Source of the DNA: Lentisphaeria bacterium
Lineage (GTDB): Bacteria; Verrucomicrobiota; Lentisphaeria; Victivallales; Victivallaceae
Reading direction: 5' to 3'
NCBI GenBank assembly: GCA_900768515.1
Contig: CAAGDG010000124.1
Coordinates: forward strand, 1-29,737
Length of the DNA: 29,737 bases
Positions 8,114 to 18,520 of the stretch are shown here, piece after piece. The notes below the pieces were generated by a model, which worked only from the letters and a program-made list of their open reading frames with translations, made no database searches and had not been told where the DNA came from. The first letter of the stretch is position 1, and the number at the start of each line of letters is the position of its first letter. A program made the position numbers and the translations under genes.

Positions 8114-8830
8114 ATGAATCTGAGAGGGTTCGACAAGTTTACGCTGGTCGATTATCCGGGCAAGATCGGGTGCATCGTGTTTTCCGGCGGATGCAATCTG
8201 CGCTGCCCGTTCTGTCACAATCCGTGTCTGGTGTTCGATCCGTCGAGCCAGCCGCGGGTGACCGACAAGGAGTTCTTCTCGTTCCTCGAGACCCGCAAAG
8301 GTTTGATTGAGGGCGTGGTGATTTCGGGCGGAGAGCCGGCGCTCAACGATGATCTTGTGGAGTTTGTCGGTCGGATCCGGGCATTGGGATTTCTGGCCAA
8401 AGTCGATACCAACGGAACTTTCCCCGACCGGGTGGAACAGTTGATTCAGTCCGGGGTGGATTCGTTCGGAATCGATTACAAGGCGCCGGCGGCCCGCTAT
8501 CCGGAGCTGACCGGGCGGCCGGACGATCCGGAGATCGCGTCGCGGGTCCGCCGTTCGATCGAGCTGGCGAAGAGTGCCGGTATCGAGCTTGACGTGAGGA
8601 CCACGGTGCATCGCGCTCTGCTTTCTGTGGCGGATCTGGAAACGATGTACCGGGAACTGACCGGGATCGGCATTGCAAACTGGATGCTGCAGCAGTTCAA
8701 TCCGGTCGAGGTGATCGACGACGATCTGCCTGGCAAGGAGACCTACACGGACCGGGAACTGGTGCAAATTGCAAAATCGCTCGGGTCCGGGGTCCGGGTC
8801 CGGGGGCTGCATGGCCGGATCATCGTCTGA
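8114..8830 (+). CDS. nrdG: Anaerobic ribonucleotide reductase-activating radical SAM protein
   Basis: This activase uses S-adenosylmethionine and a [4Fe-4S] cluster to abstract hydrogen from the reductase glycine, here presumably G16 of the separate peptide. The 238-residue protein has the radical SAM motif C27-x3-C31-x2-C34 (in GGCNLRCPFC) and an SGGEPAL segment after it. It resembles the longer NrdG2-type activases rather than the short enterobacterial NrdG. The start at 8114 follows GAAGGAGG by 4 bases. The frame also stays open further upstream into the terminator, which is not a plausible start. It probably depends on read-through of the preceding terminator, since I see no clear separate promoter. 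Confidence 0.9.
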   Translation: MNLRGFDKFTLVDYPGKIGCIVFSGGCNLRCPFCHNPCLVFDPSSQPRVTDKEFFSFLETRKGLIEGVVISGGEPALNDDLVEFVGRIRALGFLAKVDTNGTFPDRVEQLIQSGVDSFGIDYKAPAARYPELTGRPDDPEIASRVRRSIELAKSAGIELDVRTTVHRALLSVADLETMYRELTGIGIANWMLQQFNPVEVIDDDLPGKETYTDRELVQIAKSLGSGVRVRGLHGRIIV

Positions 8831-9180
8831 TTTCGCCGCGGGCGCCTCTCCGAGCCGGTGGGTGTGCAATCCTGCGCCGGTTTTTGCCGGGTCCGGGGAG
8901 CAGGCGAGGGGGCCGGCAACGGGGGGCGGCCGGTTTTTGCCGGGGAATTGATTTCATCTGATCCGGTCCGCGCGGGATGTCTTCGGGGGGCTGTTCAAGA
9001 AAGTTCGGAACTTTTTAAGACTGTTTTTTCACCCGTTTCTGTTGAAAACGGAAAAAAACAGGAAAAAACAGTACCCCATACTTGATTTTTAACGGTTTCG
9101 CGATCAATTTATGCCGGAGACAGCAGAGAGAATTTGCGCGTGTCGGATGGAAAAATGAATTTGGAACATCGAGGGACCAG
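8831..9180. other. Intergenic region between nrdG and the GcvH-like gene
   Basis: No gene is seen in these 350 bases. The GC-rich first part contains a 16-bp direct repeat (8876 and 8929) that can fold into terminator-like stems followed by T5. The AT-rich second part has an 11-bp perfect inverted repeat (9020-9030 with 9062-9072) enclosing a smaller hairpin (9033-9051). A weak promoter-like pair, TTGATT (9082-9087) and CAATTT (9105-9110), lies before the next gene. I looked for a glycine riboswitch and did not find its conserved core. Confidence 0.5.
8876..8944 (+). repeat. 16-bp direct repeat GCCGGTTTTTGCCGGG
   Basis: Identical copies lie at 8876-8891 and 8929-8944, 53 bp apart. The second copy can also pair with CCGGCAA near 8912, giving a stem. 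The T5 tracts suggest terminator activity after nrdG, but the arrangement is not a textbook one. Confidence 0.55.
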
Positions 9181-9555
9181 ATGAAGTATTATACCGAGGA
9201 TCACGAGTGGGTGGAGATTTCCGGCGATGAGGCGACCGTCGGGATTTCCGAGTACGCGGCGGATGAGATGGGCGACATCACCTATGTGGAGCTGCCTGAG
9301 GAAGAGGATGACTTCATCATCGGCGACCGGCTCGGAGAGGTGGAGTCGGTGAGCACTTCCACGGATATCTACTCCCCGATCAGCGGGACGGTTTCGCAGG
9401 TCAACGAAGCGCTGGTCGACGAACCGGGGCTGATCAACGACTCTCCCGAGGAGAAGGGGTGGCTCTGCCGCCTGGTCAACTTCGACAGCACCGAACTTGA
9501 CGATATGATGAACGAGGATGCCTACCTCAAATATCTGAAGAAACTCAATCGCTGA
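9181..9555 (+). CDS. Glycine cleavage H-protein homologue lacking the lipoyl lysine
   Basis: This 124-residue protein aligns with GcvH over its whole length: HEWVE, VGISEYA, GDI.YVELPE, GEVESV, DIYSPISG, VNEAL, GWL and a C-terminal AYLKYL. GcvH normally carries lipoate on the lysine of ESVKAASD and shuttles the methylamine group in glycine cleavage. Here that stretch reads ESVSTSTD, with AGC (Ser58) at the lysine position and no lysine nearby. It therefore cannot be lipoylated in the usual way. No gcvT, gcvP, lplA or lipA gene is nearby; it stands alone between nrdG and dgt with its own terminator. The fold should be kept, because the core glycines and hydrophobics remain. It may be a structural or regulatory paralogue, or a decaying copy. 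The start follows GAGGGA by 4 bases. Confidence 0.82.
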   Translation: MKYYTEDHEWVEISGDEATVGISEYAADEMGDITYVELPEEEDDFIIGDRLGEVESVSTSTDIYSPISGTVSQVNEALVDEPGLINDSPEEKGWLCRLVNFDSTELDDMMNEDAYLKYLKKLNR

Positions 9556-9603
9556 AGGCGTGGTTTTCATCTCCTCCCCGGGGAGGGGAGTTCGAAGGAG
9601 CAC

Positions 9604-9640
9604 ACGGCATGTCGCATCCGGCGGCGTGCCGTTTTTCTTT
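9604..9640 (+). terminator. Terminator of the GcvH-like gene
   Basis: A 12-bp stem (ACGGCATGTCGC with GCGGCGTGCCGT, two G-T pairs, loop ATCCG) runs directly into TTTTTCTTT. Confidence 0.8.
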
Positions 9641-9724
9641 GGACGGGTCCGGTCTCCGGGAGAGGCGCCGCATGGCGCGGCGCCCTGCGGGAGCGGAAAA
9701 GCGGCGATTCCTCCGCCGGCTCCC

Positions 9725-9752
9725 TTGCATCCGGCGTCTTTTTCATTATATT
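9725..9752 (+). promoter_or_regulatory. Promoter of the dGTPase gene
   Basis: TTGCAT (9725-9730) is spaced 16 bp from TATATT (9747-9752), inside CATTATATT, which recurs before the gene at 20386. It lies 26 bases before the predicted start. Confidence 0.45.
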
Positions 9753-9778
9753 ATCGGGGAGACGGGAAGGAGTTTTTC

Positions 9779-11137
9779 GTGGGTATGATGGAGTGGAAAA
9801 AATTGTTGTCGCCGCACCGGGTGGGCAGTTCGCATCCGGGGGTGATTTCGCAGGACCGGTCGCCGTTTCAGCGCGATTTCGACCGGATCGTGTTCTCGAG
9901 TGCGTTCCGGCGGCTCCAGGACAAGACGCAGGTGTTTCCGCTGGCGAAGACCGACTACGTGCGGACCCGGCTGACCCACAGTCTCGAAACCAGTTCGATT
10001 GGACGTTCGCTCGGGACCATGACCGGGGTGTTTCTCGCGCGGGAGTTCGACACCGGCGGGGCCCAGCCGAGCGATGTCGGCGCGGCGGTGGCCGCGGCCG
10101 CGCTTGCGCACGACATCGGGAATCCGCCGCTCGGTCACGCCGGTGAGGAGGCGATCCGGCACTGGTTCACACATTCGCCGGTTGCGGCCGATCTCCGTTC
10201 CGGAATGACGGTATGCGAGGCCGCCGATATCGAGCGTTATGAAGGCAACGCCCAGGGATTCCGGGTGCTGACCGCGCTTGAGATGCCCGATCAGTACGGC
10301 GGGATGCAGCTGACCTGTGCGACTCTGGGCGCGTTTGCAAAATATCCATCCGCGTCGAAGGTGCCGGTGAAACCCTTCGGCGTCGCGGGGAAAAAGTTCA
10401 ATTTCTTCCGTCTGGAGGAGAAGCTGTTCTCCGAAGTGGCGGAACACACCGGCCTGATTGAGGCGGGGCCTGCCGCCTGGCAGCGCCATCCGCTCGCCTA
10501 TCTGGTCGAGGCGGCCGACGACATCGCTTATCGCATTGTCGATTTCGAGGACGGGCAGCGGCTGGGGCTGATCGACTACGCCGAACTGGAACGGCTGTTT
10601 CTGGAGATCATCGATTCCGAGCGGACCGCGGAACATGTTGCGACCATCCGTTCCGCTTCGCGTCGCGCGGAATTTCTGCGGGCGCAGGCGATCGGAAAAC
10701 TGGTGCGCGAGGTCGCGCAGGTATTCATGGACAAGCACGGTGAGCTGCTCGAAGGACGCCTGGAGAAGCCCCTGATCGAATATGTCGACTGCCAGGAGCC
10801 GCTGAATCGGATCCAGAGCCGCAGCACGCGGGACATCTACAACCATCGGCAGGTCGCCGAAATCGTCGGCGCCGGGTTTGAACTGGTCTCCGGAATGCTC
10901 GACATCTTTGTTCCGTGCGTCAACGAAATGGCACGGGAGGCTGCGGGAGGCGTTCCCGCCTCGTTCCGCAGCCGGCGGCTCTTCGAACTGCTGCCCGGAC
11001 ACGGCGAACTGTTGCAGGAACCCCGCTATCAGGAGAGCGGTTACTATCGGGTGATGCTGGTGCTCGACTATGTCTCCGGCATGAGCGACTCCTATGCGGT
11101 TTCGCTGTACCAGAAGCTCAAGGGGATTTCACTGTAG
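9779..11137 (+). CDS. dgt: Deoxyguanosinetriphosphate triphosphohydrolase (HD superfamily)
   Basis: Dgt hydrolyses dGTP to deoxyguanosine and triphosphate and helps control the dNTP pool. The 452-residue protein has the family's N-terminal block DRIVFSSAFRRLQDKTQV, the metal-binding H67 (in RLTHSLE), H111-D112 (in ALAHDIGNPPLGHAGE) and a later ADDIAYRIVDFEDG segment holding the fourth ligand. I chose the GTG at 9779 because AAGGAG lies 6 bases before it; the ATG codons at 9785 and 9788 are alternatives. The frame is open further upstream, but it runs through the preceding terminator and the promoter, so it is not coding there. The nearby nrdD locus makes the dNTPs that this enzyme degrades, though the two are separate transcription units. 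It converges on trxA. Confidence 0.92.
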   Translation: MGMMEWKKLLSPHRVGSSHPGVISQDRSPFQRDFDRIVFSSAFRRLQDKTQVFPLAKTDYVRTRLTHSLETSSIGRSLGTMTGVFLAREFDTGGAQPSDVGAAVAAAALAHDIGNPPLGHAGEEAIRHWFTHSPVAADLRSGMTVCEAADIERYEGNAQGFRVLTALEMPDQYGGMQLTCATLGAFAKYPSASKVPVKPFGVAGKKFNFFRLEEKLFSEVAEHTGLIEAGPAAWQRHPLAYLVEAADDIAYRIVDFEDGQRLGLIDYAELERLFLEIIDSERTAEHVATIRSASRRAEFLRAQAIGKLVREVAQVFMDKHGELLEGRLEKPLIEYVDCQEPLNRIQSRSTRDIYNHRQVAEIVGAGFELVSGMLDIFVPCVNEMAREAAGGVPASFRSRRLFELLPGHGELLQEPRYQESGYYRVMLVLDYVSGMSDSYAVSLYQKLKGISL

Positions 11138-11159
11138 CCGGAAAAAAGAGGGCATGGAA

Positions 11160-11199
11160 CAAAAGAAAGCCCCCCTCGGAATCGGGTTCCGCGGGGGGC
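11160..11199 (-). terminator. Terminator of trxA
   Basis: On the minus strand the stem GCCCCCC/GGGGGGC, extended by GGAA/TTCC pairs after one mismatch, is followed by CTTTCTTTT. It lies between the convergent dgt and trxA genes and may also serve dgt, although the plus side has no T tract. Confidence 0.75.
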
Positions 11200-11220
11200 G
11201 AATGTTCCGTCAAGCGTGGT

Positions 11221-11535
11221 TCAGGCGTTTTTCAGGGCGTCGAGCAGTTTCGGCTTGCTCTGGACGCCGGAGAATTCCGCGACGATCTCTCCATTGCGGA
11301 AGAGGAACAGGCGCGGGATGTTCACCACTTCGAACTTTGCCGCCAGCTCCTTGTTCTCATCGACGTTGACTTTGCCGATGATCACGTCGTCGGCCGCCTC
11401 CTTCGCCACCTGTTCCAGGATGGTTCCAAGCATGCGGCAGGGGTTGCACCAGGGGGCCCAGAAGTCCACCAGAACGGTTCCGCTGCCGACGACCCCGTCA
11501 AAAGTCTGTGCATTCAAATCTTGGATGACTGCCAT
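11221..11535 (-). CDS. trxA: Thioredoxin
   Basis: This 104-residue cytoplasmic dithiol carrier has the thioredoxin fold signature VLVDFWAPWCNPCRM with redox cysteines C30 and C33. The cis-proline region NIPRLFLF and the end EFSGVQSK are also present. The active site reads WCNPC instead of the usual WCGPC; the Asn between the cysteines would be expected to shift the redox potential. The start is set by AAGGAGG 9 bases upstream; the frame is open further but lacks another site. It is divergent from dnaK and could reduce ribonucleotide reductase and other proteins. Confidence 0.93.
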   Translation of the reverse strand: MAVIQDLNAQTFDGVVGSGTVLVDFWAPWCNPCRMLGTILEQVAKEAADDVIIGKVNVDENKELAAKFEVVNIPRLFLFRNGEIVAEFSGVQSKPKLLDALKNA

Positions 11536-11651
11536 GATGAATTCCTCCTTCATTCCCGCGGAGCGCTGATTGCGCCGCCGCTCTCTTGTCAGCCAATATA
11601 GCACACTTCGGCGGAAATGAAAGCGGAACTTTTGCGAAAGACTGTCAGAAA

Positions 11652-11714
11652 TGTCACCCCGGCTGTGACACGGGGCGGCTCAGGTGTGACACTCTGGCAC
11701 ACTACGGTGTGACA
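11652..11714 (+). promoter_or_regulatory. Repeated TGTGACA motifs, possible activator-binding sites
   Basis: TGTGACA occurs at 11664, 11685 and 11708, that is 21 and 23 bp apart, about two helical turns. Inverted partners are present: TGTCAC (11652-11657) with GTGACA (11665-11670), and CACAC (11698-11702) with GTGTG (11707-11711). The cluster lies about 65-125 bp upstream of the sigma-54 -24 element, where enhancer-binding activators usually sit. Confidence 0.6.
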
Positions 11715-11775
11715 GCCGGGCGGAGCCGGACGCTTTTTTCGGAAAAAAAAGCCGTTTCCCGCCCGAAACGGGCAT

Positions 11776-11792
11776 TTGGCACGGGGATTGCT
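11776..11792 (+). promoter_or_regulatory. Sigma-54 (RpoN) promoter of dnaK
   Basis: TTGGCACGGGGATTGCT matches the consensus TGGCACG-N4-TTGC exactly, with the GG (11778-11779) and GC (11790-11791) separated by 10 bp. Predicted transcription starts near 11803, about 47 bases before dnaK, and the gene has a good ribosome-binding site. Confidence 0.85.
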
Positions 11793-11849
11793 TAAAAGAC
11801 GGCGTAATTGTTTTTCATAAAAAAATTTTTCGAATGGAGGACTGATAAT

Positions 11850-13748
<1,899 letters not shown>

Positions 13749-13786
13749 GGAAAACGTCTATATAGCAGTAGGCGAGTAGTTATGGA

Positions 13787-13827
13787 GAAACCCCGTCCGG
13801 GCCGAGGGTCCGGGCGGGGGAGGTTTC
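13787..13827 (+). other. Strong RNA hairpin between dnaK and groES
   Basis: CCCCGTCCGG pairs with CCGGGCGGGG (one G-T pair, 9-base loop), and GAAA/TTTC can extend the stem past a bulge. No T tract follows, so it may be a processing or stability element or a partial terminator rather than a classical one. Confidence 0.5.
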
Positions 13828-13883
13828 CCCGCTGAAAATTGTAATTATCGGTTGTTCAACCTAACCAAAAAGGAGTAGAAAAA

Positions 13884-14180
13884 ATGTCCAATGTCAACAT
13901 CAAGCCGCTCGGCGATCGCGTTCTTCTTGAGATCTGCGAAAACAAGGAGCAGATGAAGGGCGGGATTCTGATTCCGGATTCCGCGAAGGAGAAGCCGCAG
14001 GAGTTCCGGGTGATTGCGCTTGGAACCGGCAAGAATGACGAAAAGGGCAACAAGATCCCGTTCGACGTCAAGGTCGGGGACATTGTGCTGACCAGCCGTT
14101 ACGGCGGCACCGAGGTCAAGGTCGATGACAAAGAGTACAAGGTCGTCTCCCAGGATGACATCCTCGCGGTGGTCGGCTGA
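13884..14180 (+). CDS. groES: Co-chaperonin GroES (Hsp10)
   Basis: This 98-residue protein is the lid of the GroEL folding chamber. It begins with IKPLGDRVLLE, has the mobile-loop segment KGGILIPDSAKEKPQEFRV, and ends with YKVVSQDDILAVVG, all typical. AAAAAGGAG precedes the ATG by 8 bases. It lies 135 bases after dnaK and 51 bases before groEL. I see no CIRCE operator and no clear own promoter, so dnaK-groES-groEL may be partly co-transcribed. Confidence 0.96.
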   Translation: MSNVNIKPLGDRVLLEICENKEQMKGGILIPDSAKEKPQEFRVIALGTGKNDEKGNKIPFDVKVGDIVLTSRYGGTEVKVDDKEYKVVSQDDILAVVG

Positions 14181-14231
14181 GCGTTTTACGAAGTTTTGTA
14201 AAAAATAAATATTTCGGAGATTGATTGAATT

Positions 14232-15869
<1,638 letters not shown>

Positions 15870-15928
15870 TACCGCGCCTCCGCACCCCGCTGCGGCGGAA
15901 TGCCGTGTGCGGGGTTGGATTCGACGGA

Positions 15929-15961
15929 ACGCTTCCCGGGAGACCGGGAGGCGTTTTTTTT
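15929..15961 (+). terminator. Terminator of groEL
   Basis: An 11-bp stem, ACGCTTCCCGG with CCGGGAGGCGT (one G-T pair, loop GAGA), runs into eight T residues. Confidence 0.92.
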
Positions 15962-16199
15962 ATGTTGGTTCACTGCTTTGCAACGTGGTTTTGTACCGTC
16001 GCTCCAGAGGAGCGAAGGCGTTGCAGGCTGTTCTATTCAGAATCCGTGTTGCTGCGGTGCCGGAGAGAACGGCTTTTCAGACTGTGACTGCGGCAAAGGA
16101 AAACCACCGGGAGGCCGGTGGTTTCAATTGCCGAAGGGAAATTTTTTGGGCAGCTTTTCCTGCTCCGTCCGATTTTCCGGGGAAGGGGAGATGTGAGGC
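15962..16199. other. Non-coding stretch between groEL and the pseudopilin gene
   Basis: I see no gene. At 15979-16025 a two-tier fold is possible: outer TGCAACG/CGTTGCA and inner TCGCTCC/GGAGCGA with an AGA loop. The pseudopilin terminator lies at 16092-16124. The rest shows nothing I recognise. Confidence 0.5.
16092..16124 (-). terminator. Terminator of the pseudopilin gene
   Basis: AAACCACCGG pairs with CCGGTGGTTT around a 3-4 base loop. Read on the minus strand the stem ends in GGTTTTCCTTT. It lies about 75 bases after the pseudopilin stop. Confidence 0.65.
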
Positions 16200-16736
16200 T
16201 CAGAGGTTGGTCAGGTCGTCGGATTCGGTGAAATCTTCCTTCTTGGGCGAGCTGGGAATGCTATTTTGCTGCGCGTCGGTGAATTTGCCATCTTCGCCGG
16301 CGGAGATCAGCTCGTAGGAGGTTTTGCGGATCTTTCCGGGGTAACAGTAGTAAATCGGCGTTCCCCAGCTGTCGAGCAGCCGGTTGTTGCTGTCGACGTT
16401 CTTGCGGATGGACTCGATGTCCAGCGCCTTCAGAAATACCAGTCTGGCGTCTTCCGGCAGTTCGGTTCCGCCGAATTCCACCGTTTGGGGGAGGTTGTTG
16501 CTGTCGAAGGTGATCTCGATCACATCGTAGGACTCAGAGCTCGGGTAGTAACCGCACTGGGAACGGATGCTGCTCAGACCGATTTCAAGCTGTTTGAGCA
16601 TCGATTTCGTTGCGGATTCCCGCGCGGAATTCATCGCGAAACTGTAGGAGCCGAATCCGATTGCGGCGAGCATGCTGATGATGGCGAGCGCCACCAGAAT
16701 TTCCACCAATGTAAAGCGACAGCGGTACAGTTTCAT
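16200..16736 (-). CDS. Type II secretion GspG-like pseudopilin
   Basis: This 178-residue protein has a type IV prepilin N-terminus: short basic leader MKLYRCR, then FTLVEILVALAIISMLAAIGF, which forms the hydrophobic helix. Glutamate 12 is position +5 after the expected cleavage before F8. The residue before the cut is Arg, not the usual Gly, a pattern I associate with the large Lentisphaerota/PVC pseudopilin families. The C-terminal part (DSWGTPIYYCYPG, then SYELISAGEDGKF) resembles the calcium-binding end of GspG. No other secretion genes are adjacent, so its partners must be elsewhere. AGAGAGG precedes the ATG by 6-7 bases. It diverges from the SDR gene. Confidence 0.82.
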   Translation of the reverse strand: MKLYRCRFTLVEILVALAIISMLAAIGFGSYSFAMNSARESATKSMLKQLEIGLSSIRSQCGYYPSSESYDVIEITFDSNNLPQTVEFGGTELPEDARLVFLKALDIESIRKNVDSNNRLLDSWGTPIYYCYPGKIRKTSYELISAGEDGKFTDAQQNSIPSSPKKEDFTESDDLTNL

Positions 16737-16758
16737 CGCGGAACCTCTCTTTTTACAG

Positions 16759-16787
16759 TTGATTTCGGCCTTCTGGAGCAATATAAT
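16759..16787 (+). promoter_or_regulatory. Promoter of the SDR gene
   Basis: TTGATT (16759-16764) is spaced 17 bp from a perfect TATAAT (16782-16787). It lies 33 bases before the start codon and is the same form as at 128 and 24781. Confidence 0.75.
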
Positions 16788-16820
16788 ATGGAAAAAGCAC
16801 TTTTTCAACGGAAGGACGTC

Positions 16821-17558
16821 ATGTTTCTTGAGGAAAAAAACGTTTTGATCACCGGCGGCGCCCGCCGGGTCGGAGCCGAACTGGTCCGCCGTTTCGCCGC
16901 CGCGGGAGCCCGGGTGGCGATTCACTGCCGCAACTCCCGCGCCGAAGCGGAACAACTGCTGACGTCGCTGGCGCAGCCGGACCGCCACCGGATCTTCTGC
17001 GCCGATCTCGCCCGGCCCGGCGAGGCGGAGCGGCTTTTCGCCGCCGTCGGCAGGGTCGATGTGCTGGTCAACAACGCTTCCCTCTACCGCGCCGGCCGGC
17101 TTGCCGCCGGAAGCGAGGCCGGGGACCGGCTCCATTTCGAGGTCAACTTCTGGAGTCCGCTTGCATTGATGCGTGCTTTTGCCGCCCAGGAGGAGCTGAC
17201 CGAGGGGTGTGTGGTCAATCTGCTCGACCAGGAGACCGCGATCGAAACGCCGCAGGGGGGCGGTTATGCGCTCTCGCGCCGGGCGCTCCGGGATGCGACG
17301 CTCGCCTTCGCCCGGGAACTCGGTCCGCGGAATCTGCGGTTCAACGGGGTCTGCCCGGGGCCGGTGCTCCCTCCGGTCGGACTCGAACACTCCCGCATGG
17401 AGAAGACGCTGCCGACGCTGCCGCTCCGCCGCAAGGTCGATCTCGGAGAACTGGCGGAGGCGGTTCTCTTCCTCTGTCGGATGGATTCCATTACCGGGGA
17501 GCTTCTCTACGTCGATTGCGGGCAGCATCTGCTCGCTTTTCCCGACCGGGAGAAGTGA
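16821..17558 (+). CDS. Short-chain dehydrogenase/reductase, pteridine reductase-like
   Basis: This 245-residue Rossmann protein has the NADP(H)-binding TGGARRVG (11-18), an Arg-containing HCRNS segment that favours NADPH, and NNAS (84-87). The region around D136, Y149 and PGPVLPP resembles FolM/PTR1-type pteridine reductases, which reduce dihydrofolate or pterins. In those, Asp replaces the SDR serine, and D136 is near that place. The catalytic Y-x3-K reads Y149-x3-R153, so the usual lysine is changed. The start at 16821 follows GAAGGA by 4 bases and is downstream of the promoter; longer versions of the frame would start upstream of the -10 box. The exact substrate is uncertain. Confidence 0.78.
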   Translation: MFLEEKNVLITGGARRVGAELVRRFAAAGARVAIHCRNSRAEAEQLLTSLAQPDRHRIFCADLARPGEAERLFAAVGRVDVLVNNASLYRAGRLAAGSEAGDRLHFEVNFWSPLALMRAFAAQEELTEGCVVNLLDQETAIETPQGGGYALSRRALRDATLAFARELGPRNLRFNGVCPGPVLPPVGLEHSRMEKTLPTLPLRRKVDLGELAEAVLFLCRMDSITGELLYVDCGQHLLAFPDREK

Positions 17559-17593
17559 AGGGGGCTTTCCGCCGGGCCGCCGGAGGGAAATAT

Positions 17594-17624
17594 GAAAAGT
17601 CCGGCGGTTTCCGTCGGACTTTTC
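17594..17624. terminator. Bidirectional terminator between the SDR gene and purQ
   Basis: A 14-bp stem (left arm from 17594, loop TTT, right arm ending 17624, one G-T pair) has A4 at its left and T4 at its right. This suits both convergent genes. Confidence 0.85.
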
Positions 17625-17652
17625 TCTTTGCAGGAATTTTCTTCTCCGCGAC

Positions 17653-18459
17653 TCAGAAGTTTTCCGCGAGGTAGTCGATCGCGTTGCGGAAGAATGCGAC
17701 GCCGTCGCCCTCTTTCTGCAGTTTCCCCTCGGCCTTGTCGCGGGTCCAGGTCGGAGAGTTGTAGGGGGAAAGGTACGCCTCCGGATGGGGCATCAGCCCG
17801 AAGATGCGGCCGGTGGGGTCGCAGATCCCGGCGATCGAATGGAGCGACCCGTTCGGATTGGCCGGGAAATCGACCGCCGGGGTGCCGTCCTCGTTGACAT
17901 AGCGGACAGCGGCCAGGTGGTTCTTTTCGATCCGGTCGAGCATCTCCGGATCGGTCACGAACTTCCCCTCGCCGTGGCGGAGCGGCAGCCGGACCGTATC
18001 CATGTTGCGGGTGAAGACGCAGGGCGACTGCGGATCGGCCTTGAGAATGCACCAGTCGTCGCGGAAGGTCCCGCAGTCGTTGTGGGCAAGCGCGACGCGC
18101 TGTGTGAAGTAGTCGCCGTCGAACGCCGGAACCATCCCCAGCCGGGTCAGAGTCTGGAAACCGTTGCAGATGCCGATGATCAGTTTCCCGTCGGTCACGA
18201 ACTTCTCGAGCTGTTCGCGCAGCCGGAACTTGACCCGGTTGGCGAAGATGGTGCCGGACCCGAGGTGGTCGCCGAAGGCGAAGCCGCCGATGAAGGTCAG
18301 GAAGTGGTACTCGTCGAGCCGGTGTTTCCCGGCGATCAGATCGTTGAGGTGAACCAGTTCCGGAGTGGCGCCGAGCATCTTGCAGGCTGCGGCGGTTTCA
18401 CGTTCGCAGTTGAGGCCGAACCCGGTGATCACCAGAACTTTGATGTCAGATTTCTTCAT
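17653..18459 (-). CDS. purQ: Phosphoribosylformylglycinamidine synthase, glutamine amidotransferase subunit
   Basis: PurQ releases ammonia from glutamine for the fourth step of purine synthesis, working with PurL (and PurS), which are not in this window. The 268-residue class I amidotransferase has the nucleophile C98 in GICNGFQ and the H225 and E227 pair in PHPEA. It also has the FGAM-synthase marks GFGLNCERET near the start and GGFAFGDHLGSG. It is longer than the roughly 230-residue Bacillus PurQ. It follows argJ by 61 bases on the same strand, probably as the last gene of queF-argJ-purQ. The ribosome-binding site is modest (GGACGGACAAC before ATG). Confidence 0.9.
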   Translation of the reverse strand: MKKSDIKVLVITGFGLNCERETAAACKMLGATPELVHLNDLIAGKHRLDEYHFLTFIGGFAFGDHLGSGTIFANRVKFRLREQLEKFVTDGKLIIGICNGFQTLTRLGMVPAFDGDYFTQRVALAHNDCGTFRDDWCILKADPQSPCVFTRNMDTVRLPLRHGEGKFVTDPEMLDRIEKNHLAAVRYVNEDGTPAVDFPANPNGSLHSIAGICDPTGRIFGLMPHPEAYLSPYNSPTWTRDKAEGKLQKEGDGVAFFRNAIDYLAENF

Positions 18460-18520
18460 GTTGTCCGTCCAGAAAATTTAGTTTCGCAAAAGGAGAAGTT
18501 CCGCCGGGGCGGGGCAGTTC

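Larger units (their letters stand above)
11536..11849. other. Divergent control region between trxA and dnaK
   Basis: No gene is present. On the trxA side, a weak minus-strand promoter may consist of TTTCAT (11617-11622) and TATATT (11595-11600), each written as the reverse complement of the plus strand. On the dnaK side are the TGTGACA repeats, a CTTTTTTC/AAAAAAAAG stretch (11733-11751), a CCGTTTC/GAAACGG stem (11752-11770) and the sigma-54 promoter. I find no CIRCE element. Confidence 0.55.

Noticed and set aside
8831..9180. A glycine riboswitch before the GcvH-like gene
   Set aside because: I could not find the conserved tandem aptamer core; only simple inverted repeats are visible.
9560..9778. 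An N-terminal extension of the dGTPase to 9560
   Set aside because: The upstream part runs through the preceding terminator and the likely promoter, has low-complexity translation, and lacks a ribosome-binding site. AAGGAG sits just before 9779.
16266..16820. A longer SDR protein starting at 16266
   Set aside because: The extra part is antisense to the pseudopilin gene and lies upstream of the TATAAT box; the family begins near 16821.
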